Source: Gemmatimonadota bacterium (lineage in GTDB: Bacteria > Gemmatimonadota > Gemmatimonadetes > Longimicrobiales > Gaopeijiaceae). Taken from it: DNA of 39,465 nt. A program made the translations under genes and the position numbers. Of this stretch, positions 8,385 to 16,104 are shown one piece after another; the first letter of the stretch is position 1, and each line of letters opens with the position of its first letter. The notes under the pieces were generated by a model. It did not search any database. It saw only the letters and a list, made by a program, of their open reading frames with translations, and was not told the DNA's origin. The stretch is taken from NCBI GenBank assembly GCA_030827315.1, contig JAURER010000024.1, positions 1 through 39,465 of the forward strand, given 5' to 3'.

Positions 8385-11380
8385 ACCGCCGCGTCCTGCA
8401 CGCTCCGTTCATCCGGACGCGTCGCTGGCTGTTCGCCGCCCTCGTGCTCGGCACCACGGCCAGCGCGACCTTCGAGATGGCCGGCATCGTGGCCGCGGCC
8501 GGCATCACCGCGCTGGAGATCCTGATCCTCGCGCTCTTCGTCCCGACCTTCGGGTGGATCACGGTCTCCTTCTGGAACGCCATGGTCGGCTTCGTCCTCG
8601 GCCTTCTGCGGCGGGATCCGATCTCCCTCCGAAGGGCAGGTCCCGCGGACGAGGACGCAGGGAAGGCGGCGGGCCCGGCGCCCCTGACCTCGCGCACGGC
8701 TCTGGTCATGCCGGCCCACAACGAAGACCCGGGTCTCGTGCTCGGTGGACTCGCCGCGATCCTGCGTTCACTGGAGGAGAGCGGAGAAGCGCGGCACTTC
8801 GACGTGCACCTGCTGAGCGACACCACGGACGCACGGCTCGCCGCGCTCGAGGAGGCCGCATGGCGCAGGATGCGATCCGCCTCCGAACGCCCGCATCGGC
8901 TCCACTACCGCCGCCGTGCCGACAATGCAGGTCGGAAGGCCGGCAACATCGCGGAGTTCTGCGCGCGGTGCGCGGACGACTACGACTTCATGGTCGTCCT
9001 CGACGCGGACAGCGTCATGAGCGGCGCCACCATCGTCGAACTCGTCCGGACGATGGAGGCGAACCCGGACGCGGGGCTCCTCCAGACGGTCCCGATCCCG
9101 GCCCGGCAGCGCACCCGGTTCGGGCGCTTCATCCAGTTCTCCTCGGCGCTGTACAGTCCCGTGCTCGCCGCAGGCCAGGCATTCTGGCAGGGAGACGCGG
9201 CGAACTACTGGGGGCACAACGCCATCATCCGCCTGCGGCCGTTCGTGGACCACTGCCGCCTTCCCGTGCTCCCGGGCCGGCCGCCCCTCGGCGGGCCGAT
9301 CCTGAGCCACGATTTCGTGGAGGCGGCGCTCCTCCGGCGCGCGGGCTGGCGCGTCTGGCTCCTCCCGGGCCTGGCGGGAAGCTGGGAGGAGGTCCCCGGC
9401 AACATCGTGGACTTCGCGAAACGCGACCGGCGCTGGGCGCAGGGCAGCCTCCAGCATCTGCGCCTGCTGGCAGAGCCCGGACTGCACCCGGTCAGCCGGA
9501 TGCACTTCGCCCTGGGTGCCACGGGCTACCTTTCGTCGGTGCTCTGGCTGATGATCCTGCTCGCGGGCACGGCGTACGTCCTGATCCCCGGGCTCAGCGC
9601 ATCCCCGGTCCTTACGCTCGAGTCGGGCACGGATGCGCGCGCGGTCGCCGATACCGCCCGGACGCTCGGCGACCTCCTCCCGCTCCTCGCCGTGACCGCG
9701 ATCGTTCTCTTCGTGCCCAAGGCCCTCGGCACGCTCCTCGCGGCCACGAGCCGCCCGAGGTCGTTCGGCGGCAGGGTGCGGCTGATCGCGAGTGCGCTCG
9801 TCGAATCGGCGTTCTCCGTGCTGATCGCGCCGGTCATGATGATGTACCACGCGCGATTCGTGGCGGACATACTCCGGGGCCGCGACGTGGCGTGGGGTGC
9901 GCAGGTGCGTGACGGCCGCCGGGTCGGCTGGGGCGAGGCCGTGACCCGGACCGCGGGCATCACGCTCGCCGGAGCCGTTTGGGCCGCCGGCACGCTGGCG
10001 GTCAGTCCGGTCTTCTTCGCGTGGCTCACGCCGATCTTCACCGGACTCCTGCTCGCCGCGCCCATCGTCCGTTGGACCAGCATCGCCGGGGGACCCCATG
10101 GGCTCACACCGGGTATCCTGGCGGTCCCTTCTGAAGTGGACCGTCCCCCGGAACTGGATTCCGGTGGACGCCTGTTCCACGTTGATCCCATCTACCTTGC
10201 GGCGCCGAAAGCCGTCCCTCCCACAAGGCCGGTCGTCGGAATGTACGAAGCAGAACGCGGTCTCTTCGACCTCCAGCGGGGTCGGTCCGTCCTCGTTACA
10301 CCAGCGGTGGGGGCCCTCGGCGCCCGTCCCGTGCTCGTCGCGGCGGTCGAAGGACTCGCATCCGGGACCCTGACGCGCCTGCGCGACCTCGGTCGCGACT
10401 CGGTGCGACTGATCGTGACCCGGTACAGGGCGAACGCCATGGGCATCCTGCCCGAGGGCGAGCCGAGCGTGAACGCAGCCGTGAGTATCCGGATCGACGA
10501 CGCCACCCCGGACGAGATTCTGCGGCTGGCGAGCGCGTCGGGCGGCTTCGATCTCGCCGCGAGCGACGTCCGGGCCGCACGCGCGGAGGAAGTCGCGGGA
10601 CTCGCCCTGACCCGGTTGGCGCGCCTTCTGCCGGCGGTCCTCGCCGTCGAGACCGACCGGGACAGTTCACCCGAACTCGCCGAGGCTCTCGACAGCGGAG
10701 CCATCCTGACCGCGAACGCAGACGCGATCGCCGCTCTCGCCGGCGACGACACGCGCGTCCAGGTCACGTACGTGAGCGACGCGCCCGTCCCCCTAGCGGA
10801 GGCCGAAGACGTTCGCTTCATGCTCTTCCGCGAGGCGAACGGGCTCACCGAGCACGTCGCCATCCTCATCGGAGAGGTCCAGAACTGGCCGGATCCCGTG
10901 CCGGTCCGGCTGCACTCCGCCTGCCTCACGGGCGACCTCTTCGGAAGCCTCCGCTGCGACTGCGGCGAACAGCTGCGGCGGAGTCTCCAGATCTTTTCCA
11001 ACTCAGGCGGCGGGGTGCTGCTCTACCTCGAGCAGGAGGGCCGCGGCATCGGACTCGGCAACAAGCTGCGGGCCTACACACTGCAGCAGGAGGGTCTCGA
11101 CACTGTGGACGCCGACTGCGTGCTCGGCTTCGGTGCCGACGAACGTCGCTACCACGCGGCCGTCGGGATCCTCCGCCACCTCGGCGTCGCCCGCGTACGC
11201 CTGCTGACGAACAACCCCGAGAAGCTCCAGGCGCTCGAGAACGCCGGCATCGAAGTCGTCGACCGGACTCCCCTTCACGGTACGCTCAACCGCCACAACC
11301 TCCCGTACGTGCGGGCCAAGGTGCAGCGCGCCGGCCACTGGCTCGGGGACATGCTGCACGGTCGCGCCTCGCACGACTGA
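8381..11380 (+). CDS. opgH-ribA: OpgH glucan glucosyltransferase fused to GTP cyclohydrolase II (RibA)
   Basis: One open frame of 999 residues. Residues 1 to about 590 are an OpgH/MdoH membrane glucosyltransferase (GT2): MPAHNED at 110, DAD at 208-210, LSHDF with Asp311, and RDRRW at 348-352, with hydrophobic segments at both ends. Residues about 615-835 resemble the degenerate RibB-like front half of some bacterial RibA proteins. Residues about 836-999 are GTP cyclohydrolase II: the zinc cysteines 848, 859 and 861 in CLTGDLFGSLRCDC, then EQEGRGIGLGNKLRAY and LLTNNPEKL. All catalytic residues I can check are kept in both halves. GTG at 8381 overlaps the opgG stop and is preferred to ATG 8348. 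An ATG at 10241 could also start a free 379-residue RibA, which equals the length of stand-alone forms. GCHII turns GTP into formate, pyrophosphate and a diaminopyrimidine phosphate. Confidence 0.9.
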   Translation: MNRRVLHAPFIRTRRWLFAALVLGTTASATFEMAGIVAAAGITALEILILALFVPTFGWITVSFWNAMVGFVLGLLRRDPISLRRAGPADEDAGKAAGPAPLTSRTALVMPAHNEDPGLVLGGLAAILRSLEESGEARHFDVHLLSDTTDARLAALEEAAWRRMRSASERPHRLHYRRRADNAGRKAGNIAEFCARCADDYDFMVVLDADSVMSGATIVELVRTMEANPDAGLLQTVPIPARQRTRFGRFIQFSSALYSPVLAAGQAFWQGDAANYWGHNAIIRLRPFVDHCRLPVLPGRPPLGGPILSHDFVEAALLRRAGWRVWLLPGLAGSWEEVPGNIVDFAKRDRRWAQGSLQHLRLLAEPGLHPVSRMHFALGATGYLSSVLWLMILLAGTAYVLIPGLSASPVLTLESGTDARAVADTARTLGDLLPLLAVTAIVLFVPKALGTLLAATSRPRSFGGRVRLIASALVESAFSVLIAPVMMMYHARFVADILRGRDVAWGAQVRDGRRVGWGEAVTRTAGITLAGAVWAAGTLAVSPVFFAWLTPIFTGLLLAAPIVRWTSIAGGPHGLTPGILAVPSEVDRPPELDSGGRLFHVDPIYLAAPKAVPPTRPVVGMYEAERGLFDLQRGRSVLVTPAVGALGARPVLVAAVEGLASGTLTRLRDLGRDSVRLIVTRYRANAMGILPEGEPSVNAAVSIRIDDATPDEILRLASASGGFDLAASDVRAARAEEVAGLALTRLARLLPAVLAVETDRDSSPELAEALDSGAILTANADAIAALAGDDTRVQVTYVSDAPVPLAEAEDVRFMLFREANGLTEHVAILIGEVQNWPDPVPVRLHSACLTGDLFGSLRCDCGEQLRRSLQIFSNSGGGVLLYLEQEGRGIGLGNKLRAYTLQQEGLDTVDADCVLGFGADERRYHAAVGILRHLGVARVRLLTNNPEKLQALENAGIEVVDRTPLHGTLNRHNLPYVRAKVQRAGHWLGDMLHGRASHD

Positions 11381-11417
11381 CGACGACCACGCGGGGTCAT
11401 CGCGGCGGAACCTCCTG

Positions 11418-12536
11418 TCAGCGCCCTTCGGCGCCCAAGAGCTCCAGCAGGACCTGGCCGACCTGGTCGTTGCGGATGATTCCCCCGAACCTTTCGGCTC
11501 CCGGTCCCGAAGCGAAGATCGGGATCAGCACCCCCGTGTGCCCCGGCGTGGCCCACGCCGCGAACGCCGCCCGTTCGAGGCCCGCGCCGTAGGGGAGGGA
11601 CAGCCCACCCGTTTCGTGGTCGCCGGTGACCAGCACGAGCGTTCCCGGGTGCTCGGCCTGGTAGTCGAGCGCCAGTCGCACGACTTCGTCGAAGTCGAGC
11701 ATCTCGGTGGTGATCGTCTCCGAACCCATGTTGTCGTGCGACTGCGTGTCCGACTCCTCGTTCTCCACCATCAGGAAGAAGCCATCCGGGTCGCGATCGA
11801 GGATGTCGAGGGCGGTCTCGGTCATCTTGCGCAACGTACCCGCTCCACGATCGGCCACGACGCCCATCTCCGTCTCCGCCAGTAGTCCGAGCAGCATGTC
11901 CACCGTATCGGGACGAAGATCCATCAACTCTTCGACCGTCTCGACGTACGTGTACCTGCCGCGCGCTTCTGCGATGAGGTCGTTGCCACCCTGCATGTCC
12001 GGCCGGAAGAAGCGCCGCCCGCCGCCCACGAGTACCGTGATCCCCCGGTCGATGAACTGACGGGAGATGTCGGCAAGCCGGGTCCGGGAGACCGCGTGCG
12101 CGCCGAACGCCGCCGGAGTCGCGTCCTGGATCGCGGTCGTCGTCATGAGACCGGTGCTCTTGCCCCGCTCCATGGCGAGCTCGAGCACGGTCTTCACCGG
12201 CACGCTGTCCGGACCCACCGAGATCGCGCCCATGAACGTCCGTACGCCGGTCGCGTAGGCGGACGCGGTCGGCGCACTGCCCGACACCACGTGATCGGAC
12301 CCCCGGGTGTCCACCAGCCCGACGGTCTTCATGCGCTCGAGGGCGAGGTCCTCCGTGGCGAAGCGCGCGAGTGTCCAGTGCGCTGCGCCCGCCCCGTCGG
12401 CGATGAGGAAGATCACGCTCGTCGGGCGATCCTGCACGCCGATACCCCGTTGCCCCCCAACGCACGCCCCCAGAAGGAGCGAGAGCCCGAGTGCGATGGC
12501 GTGGGCGGGACGGGCGGAGCGAGTCGGCTGGATCAC
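11418..12536 (-). CDS. Alkaline phosphatase family lipoprotein
   Basis: A 372-residue PhoA-type phosphomonoesterase, predicted to act in the periplasm on an outer- or inner-membrane lipid anchor: the chain opens with a signal peptide and lipobox LLGAC (Cys25). Seen: metal motif IFLIADGAG, nucleophile region SGSAPTASAYATG with Ser87, ENEESDTQSHDNM, VTGDHETGGL and TPGHTGVL, in the family order. The usual Asp before the nucleophilic Ser is Gly here. The GTG at 12536 is chosen because a GGGGA box lies about four bases upstream and the signal peptide then has a normal length; GTG at 12566 is an alternative. The gene stands alone, convergent with the opgH-ribA end (37-bp gap). Its role is likely phosphate scavenging, although a role in trimming the neighbouring cluster's phosphorylated product cannot be excluded. 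Confidence 0.88.
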   Translation of the reverse strand: MIQPTRSARPAHAIALGLSLLLGACVGGQRGIGVQDRPTSVIFLIADGAGAAHWTLARFATEDLALERMKTVGLVDTRGSDHVVSGSAPTASAYATGVRTFMGAISVGPDSVPVKTVLELAMERGKSTGLMTTTAIQDATPAAFGAHAVSRTRLADISRQFIDRGITVLVGGGRRFFRPDMQGGNDLIAEARGRYTYVETVEELMDLRPDTVDMLLGLLAETEMGVVADRGAGTLRKMTETALDILDRDPDGFFLMVENEESDTQSHDNMGSETITTEMLDFDEVVRLALDYQAEHPGTLVLVTGDHETGGLSLPYGAGLERAAFAAWATPGHTGVLIPIFASGPGAERFGGIIRNDQVGQVLLELLGAEGR

Positions 12537-12629
12537 CGGATCCCCACGGAAGGCTGGTCGAGTCACGGACGATGCACGAAATATGGTGTGTCTGAGTCGC
12601 GCCGCGGCACATTCCATCGTCACCGCTCC

Positions 12630-13475
12630 ATGACCATCAATCTCGGAAGCACCCTCGCGTCGGCTCGCGAGCCGACGCAGCTGGTGATGCTGCTCGCCGT
12701 CCTCGGAGCGTGCGCCGGAGCGCCCGCGGCTCCCTCCCCCTCGCACGGTGCCCCGACGCCCGCCGCGATCCCGTCCCCCGTCGAGCGGCTTCTCGAGGCC
12801 TCGGACGTGGCGAGCGTGGTCGACCAGCGCGCCCGCGTCTTCACCCGGCAGGTGGCCGTGCTCGTCGCGGACCTGTCCGACGACGAGCTCGGGCGTCTCG
12901 TTCCAGCGGTCCAGGCCGGCTTCGCACCGGAACTGCTCCGCCGGGACGTCGCCGCGTTCATCGAGGCGGAGGCCCCCGAGGGCAGGATCGCGGAGGTGCT
13001 CACCTGGCTCGAGGGTGGAGCGAACGCCGAGGCGCGCCGGATCGTTTCCGCGTACGACCCGCCTCTCTCGCTGCAGGACTGGCTCACCGAATACACCGAC
13101 GCTCCCCCCGCGGAGGAGCGCGTTCGTCTCGTGGCAGGCTGGACCGAGGCGGGAGGGGCGGGCGACTTCTTCGTCCTCTTGGACGAGGCCCTCGCCGAAG
13201 CGGCCTTTGCGGTCCAGGGCGTCCTGCGCCCGGGCTCACCTGCCTTCGCCCCGTCACGGGGTTCCGAGCTGCGCGGACGCCTGGAACGGAGCTTCAGCGC
13301 GTCGGTGCTCACCACGCTGCACGAGAGCGAGACCGTTCCAGACGGCGTGGTGCGGGCGGCGATCGCCGAGCTCGAGAGCGAAGCCGGGCGCTGGTACGTG
13401 CTGACGTGGCAGCTCGCGGTCGCGGAGGCGGTCCGCTCGGCCGGCCTGCGGGTCGTCGCGGCGCTCGAGGGCTGA
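12630..13475 (+). CDS. Predicted lipoprotein of unknown function
   Basis: A 281-residue protein with an N-terminal signal and lipobox VLGAC (Cys28), followed by a Pro/Ala-rich linker of about 20 residues and an all-helical, acidic domain. The segments LSDDELGRLVPAVQAGF and ELLRRDVAAFI, and then a second, similar LESEAGRWYVLTWQLAVAEA near the C-terminus, recall the helical DUF2059-type repeats, but the match is weak and I do not assign it. It is divergent from the alkaline phosphatase gene (93 bp between the two chosen starts). No catalytic motif or cysteine pair is visible. It ends 36 bases before the 3' end of nadB, which is convergent. Confidence 0.75.
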   Translation: MTINLGSTLASAREPTQLVMLLAVLGACAGAPAAPSPSHGAPTPAAIPSPVERLLEASDVASVVDQRARVFTRQVAVLVADLSDDELGRLVPAVQAGFAPELLRRDVAAFIEAEAPEGRIAEVLTWLEGGANAEARRIVSAYDPPLSLQDWLTEYTDAPPAEERVRLVAGWTEAGGAGDFFVLLDEALAEAAFAVQGVLRPGSPAFAPSRGSELRGRLERSFSASVLTTLHESETVPDGVVRAAIAELESEAGRWYVLTWQLAVAEAVRSAGLRVVAALEG

Positions 13476-13511
13476 AGACGCGCCACGCCACGCACCACGC
13501 CCTCCCGACGT

Positions 13512-15104
13512 CTACTCCTTCACGTAGTGACAGCCCAGGCTCGCCGGGTTGCGGCGAGCGGCCTCGGCCACGGACCGTGCGGCGACGATACCGTTGCGCA
13601 GCTCGAGCAGGGGCCTGCTCAGTCGCGTGGACCGGTAGAACTTCTCGATCCGGTGATTGAGGTACCCCAGGTCGTCACACGCCCGCTTCAGGCGCTTCCG
13701 GGTCCGCACGATCCCGGCATAGTTCCACATCGTGTGCCGGATGGAGTTCCAGTCCTGGCGGAAGAGCACCGGATCCACCTCGTCCTCGCACCCCGTCGCG
13801 TCCCAGGGCGGAATCCGCGCGAGGATTTCGGCGATCTCGTTGGCCCGACCGGCATCCACGTCCCGCGCCAGCGCGTGACCGGCCTTCCATCCCCAGACGA
13901 GCCCTTCGAGAAGTGACGTGGACGCGAGCCGGTTCGCGCCGTGCAGTCCCGTGCAGCTGACTTCGCCGACGGCGTAGAGTCCGTCCATGTTCGGGACCTT
14001 GCCGTCGAGGTCCACGAGCACGCCCCCGCACGCGTAGTGCGCCGCGGGCACGACCGGAATCGGGTCGCACTCCAGTCTCAGGTGGCGCGCACGCAGGAAG
14101 TCGTGGATCTGGGGAAAGCGCGACGGAATGTCGAGACCCTCCGCGTGGTGGCTCCCGAGGTCCAGGTAGACACACGGATGCCCGGTGGCTGCCATCTCCT
14201 CGTGGATCGCGCGGGCGAGCTCGTCGCGCGGGGCCAGCTCGAGCTTCTCGGGCGCGTACCGTTCCATGAAGCGCTCGCCGGCGGCGTTGAGCACCCATGC
14301 CCCCTCCCCTCGCACCGCCTCGGAAATCAGAAAGCGCTCGCCGCTCGGCGAGAAGAACGCCGTCGGATGGAACTGCACGTACTCCAGGTTGCGGATGGGC
14401 AACCCCGCGCGGAACGCCATGGCGAAGCCGTCTCCGGTCGAGCCTTCGGGGTTGGTGGTGTGGAGGTAGATCTCGCCCAGTCCGCCGGTCGCAAGCACGG
14501 TGCACCGGGCCAGCACCGTCTTCACCTCGCCGGTCTGCTCGTCGAGGACGTACGCCCCGAGCACGCGGTCCGCGTTGTACGCCCGCCCGGGATCCGGATC
14601 GTGGTGAGACCGGGTGATCAGGTCGACGGCCATGTGCGCCGGCAGGACCGAAATCCGGTCGTGCGCCAGAAGCGAGTCGGTCAGCTTGGCCTGGATCGCG
14701 GCCCCGGTCGCGTCACCCACGTGCAGGATGCGGCTTCGGGAGTGCGCGGCCTCCACGCCACGCGCCATGCCACCCCCCGGCTCCCGGTCGAACGGGACCG
14801 CGAGGCGCTCGACGAGCAGCTCCATCACGAGGTCCGGGCCGACCTCGGCGAGCTGCTCGGCCGCGCGCCGCCACCCGATGTGGTCACCCGCCTCCAGGAT
14901 GTCGTCGACGAGCAGCTCCGGAAGGTCGGCGTCACCCTCGGCCACGATCCCGCCCTGCGCCCACCCGGTGGTCGTGGCGCGGGGGTCGACCGACTTCACC
15001 AGCGTGAGGACATGGTAGCCGGCGTCGGCGGCCCGGAGCGCGCACGTGCCGCCCGCGATCCCGCCGCCGATGACGAGGACGTCGACGACCTCGACCGTGT
15101 TCAT
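13512..15104 (-). CDS. nadB: L-aspartate oxidase
   Basis: A 530-residue FAD enzyme that oxidises L-aspartate to iminoaspartate in the first step of de novo NAD synthesis. Seen: the FAD dinucleotide motif VIGGGIAGGTCALRAA at about residues 11-26, TTTGWAQGGI, the QFHPTAF segment near residue 243, the active-site stretch LISEAVRGEGAWVLN with its Arg, and the VDLDGKV/LYAVGEVSCTGLHGANRLA region that separates NadB from succinate dehydrogenase flavoproteins. The helical C-terminal domain is complete. The ATG at 15104 follows a GGGAG box at normal spacing. nadA and nadC are not nearby, so the gene is not in a NAD operon here. Length and motifs are those of a normal, active enzyme. Confidence 0.95.
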   Translation of the reverse strand: MNTVEVVDVLVIGGGIAGGTCALRAADAGYHVLTLVKSVDPRATTTGWAQGGIVAEGDADLPELLVDDILEAGDHIGWRRAAEQLAEVGPDLVMELLVERLAVPFDREPGGGMARGVEAAHSRSRILHVGDATGAAIQAKLTDSLLAHDRISVLPAHMAVDLITRSHHDPDPGRAYNADRVLGAYVLDEQTGEVKTVLARCTVLATGGLGEIYLHTTNPEGSTGDGFAMAFRAGLPIRNLEYVQFHPTAFFSPSGERFLISEAVRGEGAWVLNAAGERFMERYAPEKLELAPRDELARAIHEEMAATGHPCVYLDLGSHHAEGLDIPSRFPQIHDFLRARHLRLECDPIPVVPAAHYACGGVLVDLDGKVPNMDGLYAVGEVSCTGLHGANRLASTSLLEGLVWGWKAGHALARDVDAGRANEIAEILARIPPWDATGCEDEVDPVLFRQDWNSIRHTMWNYAGIVRTRKRLKRACDDLGYLNHRIEKFYRSTRLSRPLLELRNGIVAARSVAEAARRNPASLGCHYVKE

Positions 15105-15254
15105 TCGCTCGCTCCCGCGCCTGGATGTCGGAACTCGCCGCGTGCTCGCGGGTGTCCGAACTCACCGCGACCGCGTCGGCGGTTACTTAGCCGCCCTGCT
15201 CGGAAGACGTCAACACCGATCCCCTCGCGGCTCGCCTCAGGCACGAGGACTCTC

Positions 15255-16031
15255 ATGGCAGGTGCATCCACGGTCGCTCTGGCCGGCCTCGGCGTCATCC
15301 TCGCCGCGATGACGCTGCTCTGGCTCCTCAGCCTGAGGCTCCGGGACGCGAGCATCGCCGATCCCTTCTGGGGTCCGGGCTTCGCGATCGTGACCGCGAC
15401 CTACTACCTCGTCGACGGCCGTTTCGGCGCCCGCGGCACCCTCGCCCTCGTGCTGGTGCTCGCGTGGGCCTCGCGTCTGGGCTGGCACCTGCTCCGGCGA
15501 AACCGGCGCGAGGGAGAGGACCCGCGCTACCGGGCGATGCGCGCCCGGCACGGCGACCGCTTCGGGCGCGTGAGCCTCTTTTCGGTCTTCTGGCTTCAGG
15601 GCGGGCTCCTCTGGCTCATCTCCGCGCCCCTCTTCGGGTCCGTGATCTCGGACGCGCCGCTCGGCGCGTGGGACTTCGCGGGTGCCGTGGTCTTCGCCTT
15701 GGGCCTCGTGATGGAAACGGTCGCAGACCTTCAGCTGAAGCGATTCCGAGCGGACCCCGCGCGAAAGGGCACCGTGCTCGACACCGGGCTCTGGCGCTAC
15801 AGCCGCCACCCCAACTACTTCGGCGAAACGGTGCTGTGGTGGGGGCTCGGCCTCCTCGGCATCGGAGCGGGCGCCTGGTGGACGCTCGCAGGGCCGGCCG
15901 TGATCACCTTCCTCCTCCTCCGCGTCTCGGGCGTGACCATGCTCGAGGAAGGGCTCATGAAGTCGAAGCCCGGCTACGACGAGTACGTGCGCCGCACCTC
16001 GGCCTTCGTCCCGCTTCCCCCCCGCATCTGA
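15255..16031 (+). CDS. DUF1295 / steroid 5-alpha-reductase-like membrane protein
   Basis: A 258-residue integral membrane protein with about six to seven hydrophobic segments. The C-terminal signature GLWRYSRHPNYFGETVLWWG and the closing KSKPGYDEYVRRTSAFVP are those of DUF1295 proteins, related to isoprenylcysteine carboxyl methyltransferase and sterol/5-alpha reductases. These bind NADPH or SAM at the membrane, but the bacterial members have no settled substrate. The ATG at 15255 follows a GAGG box. It is divergent from nadB (150 bp between starts) and lies 73 bp before the S9 peptidase gene; a shared function with either is not evident. Confidence 0.85.
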   Translation: MAGASTVALAGLGVILAAMTLLWLLSLRLRDASIADPFWGPGFAIVTATYYLVDGRFGARGTLALVLVLAWASRLGWHLLRRNRREGEDPRYRAMRARHGDRFGRVSLFSVFWLQGGLLWLISAPLFGSVISDAPLGAWDFAGAVVFALGLVMETVADLQLKRFRADPARKGTVLDTGLWRYSRHPNYFGETVLWWGLGLLGIGAGAWWTLAGPAVITFLLLRVSGVTMLEEGLMKSKPGYDEYVRRTSAFVPLPPRI

Positions 16032-16104
16032 ACGATTTGGCGCGTCCCCGCAACGCACCGTACCTTGCGCGCACAGGTGCCGTCGATTCGCCCGAGGTGT
16101 GACC

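Noticed and set aside
13512-15104. Succinate dehydrogenase/fumarate reductase flavoprotein
   Set aside because: The TTTGWAQGGI motif, length of 530 residues and absence of an iron-sulfur subunit next to it favour L-aspartate oxidase.
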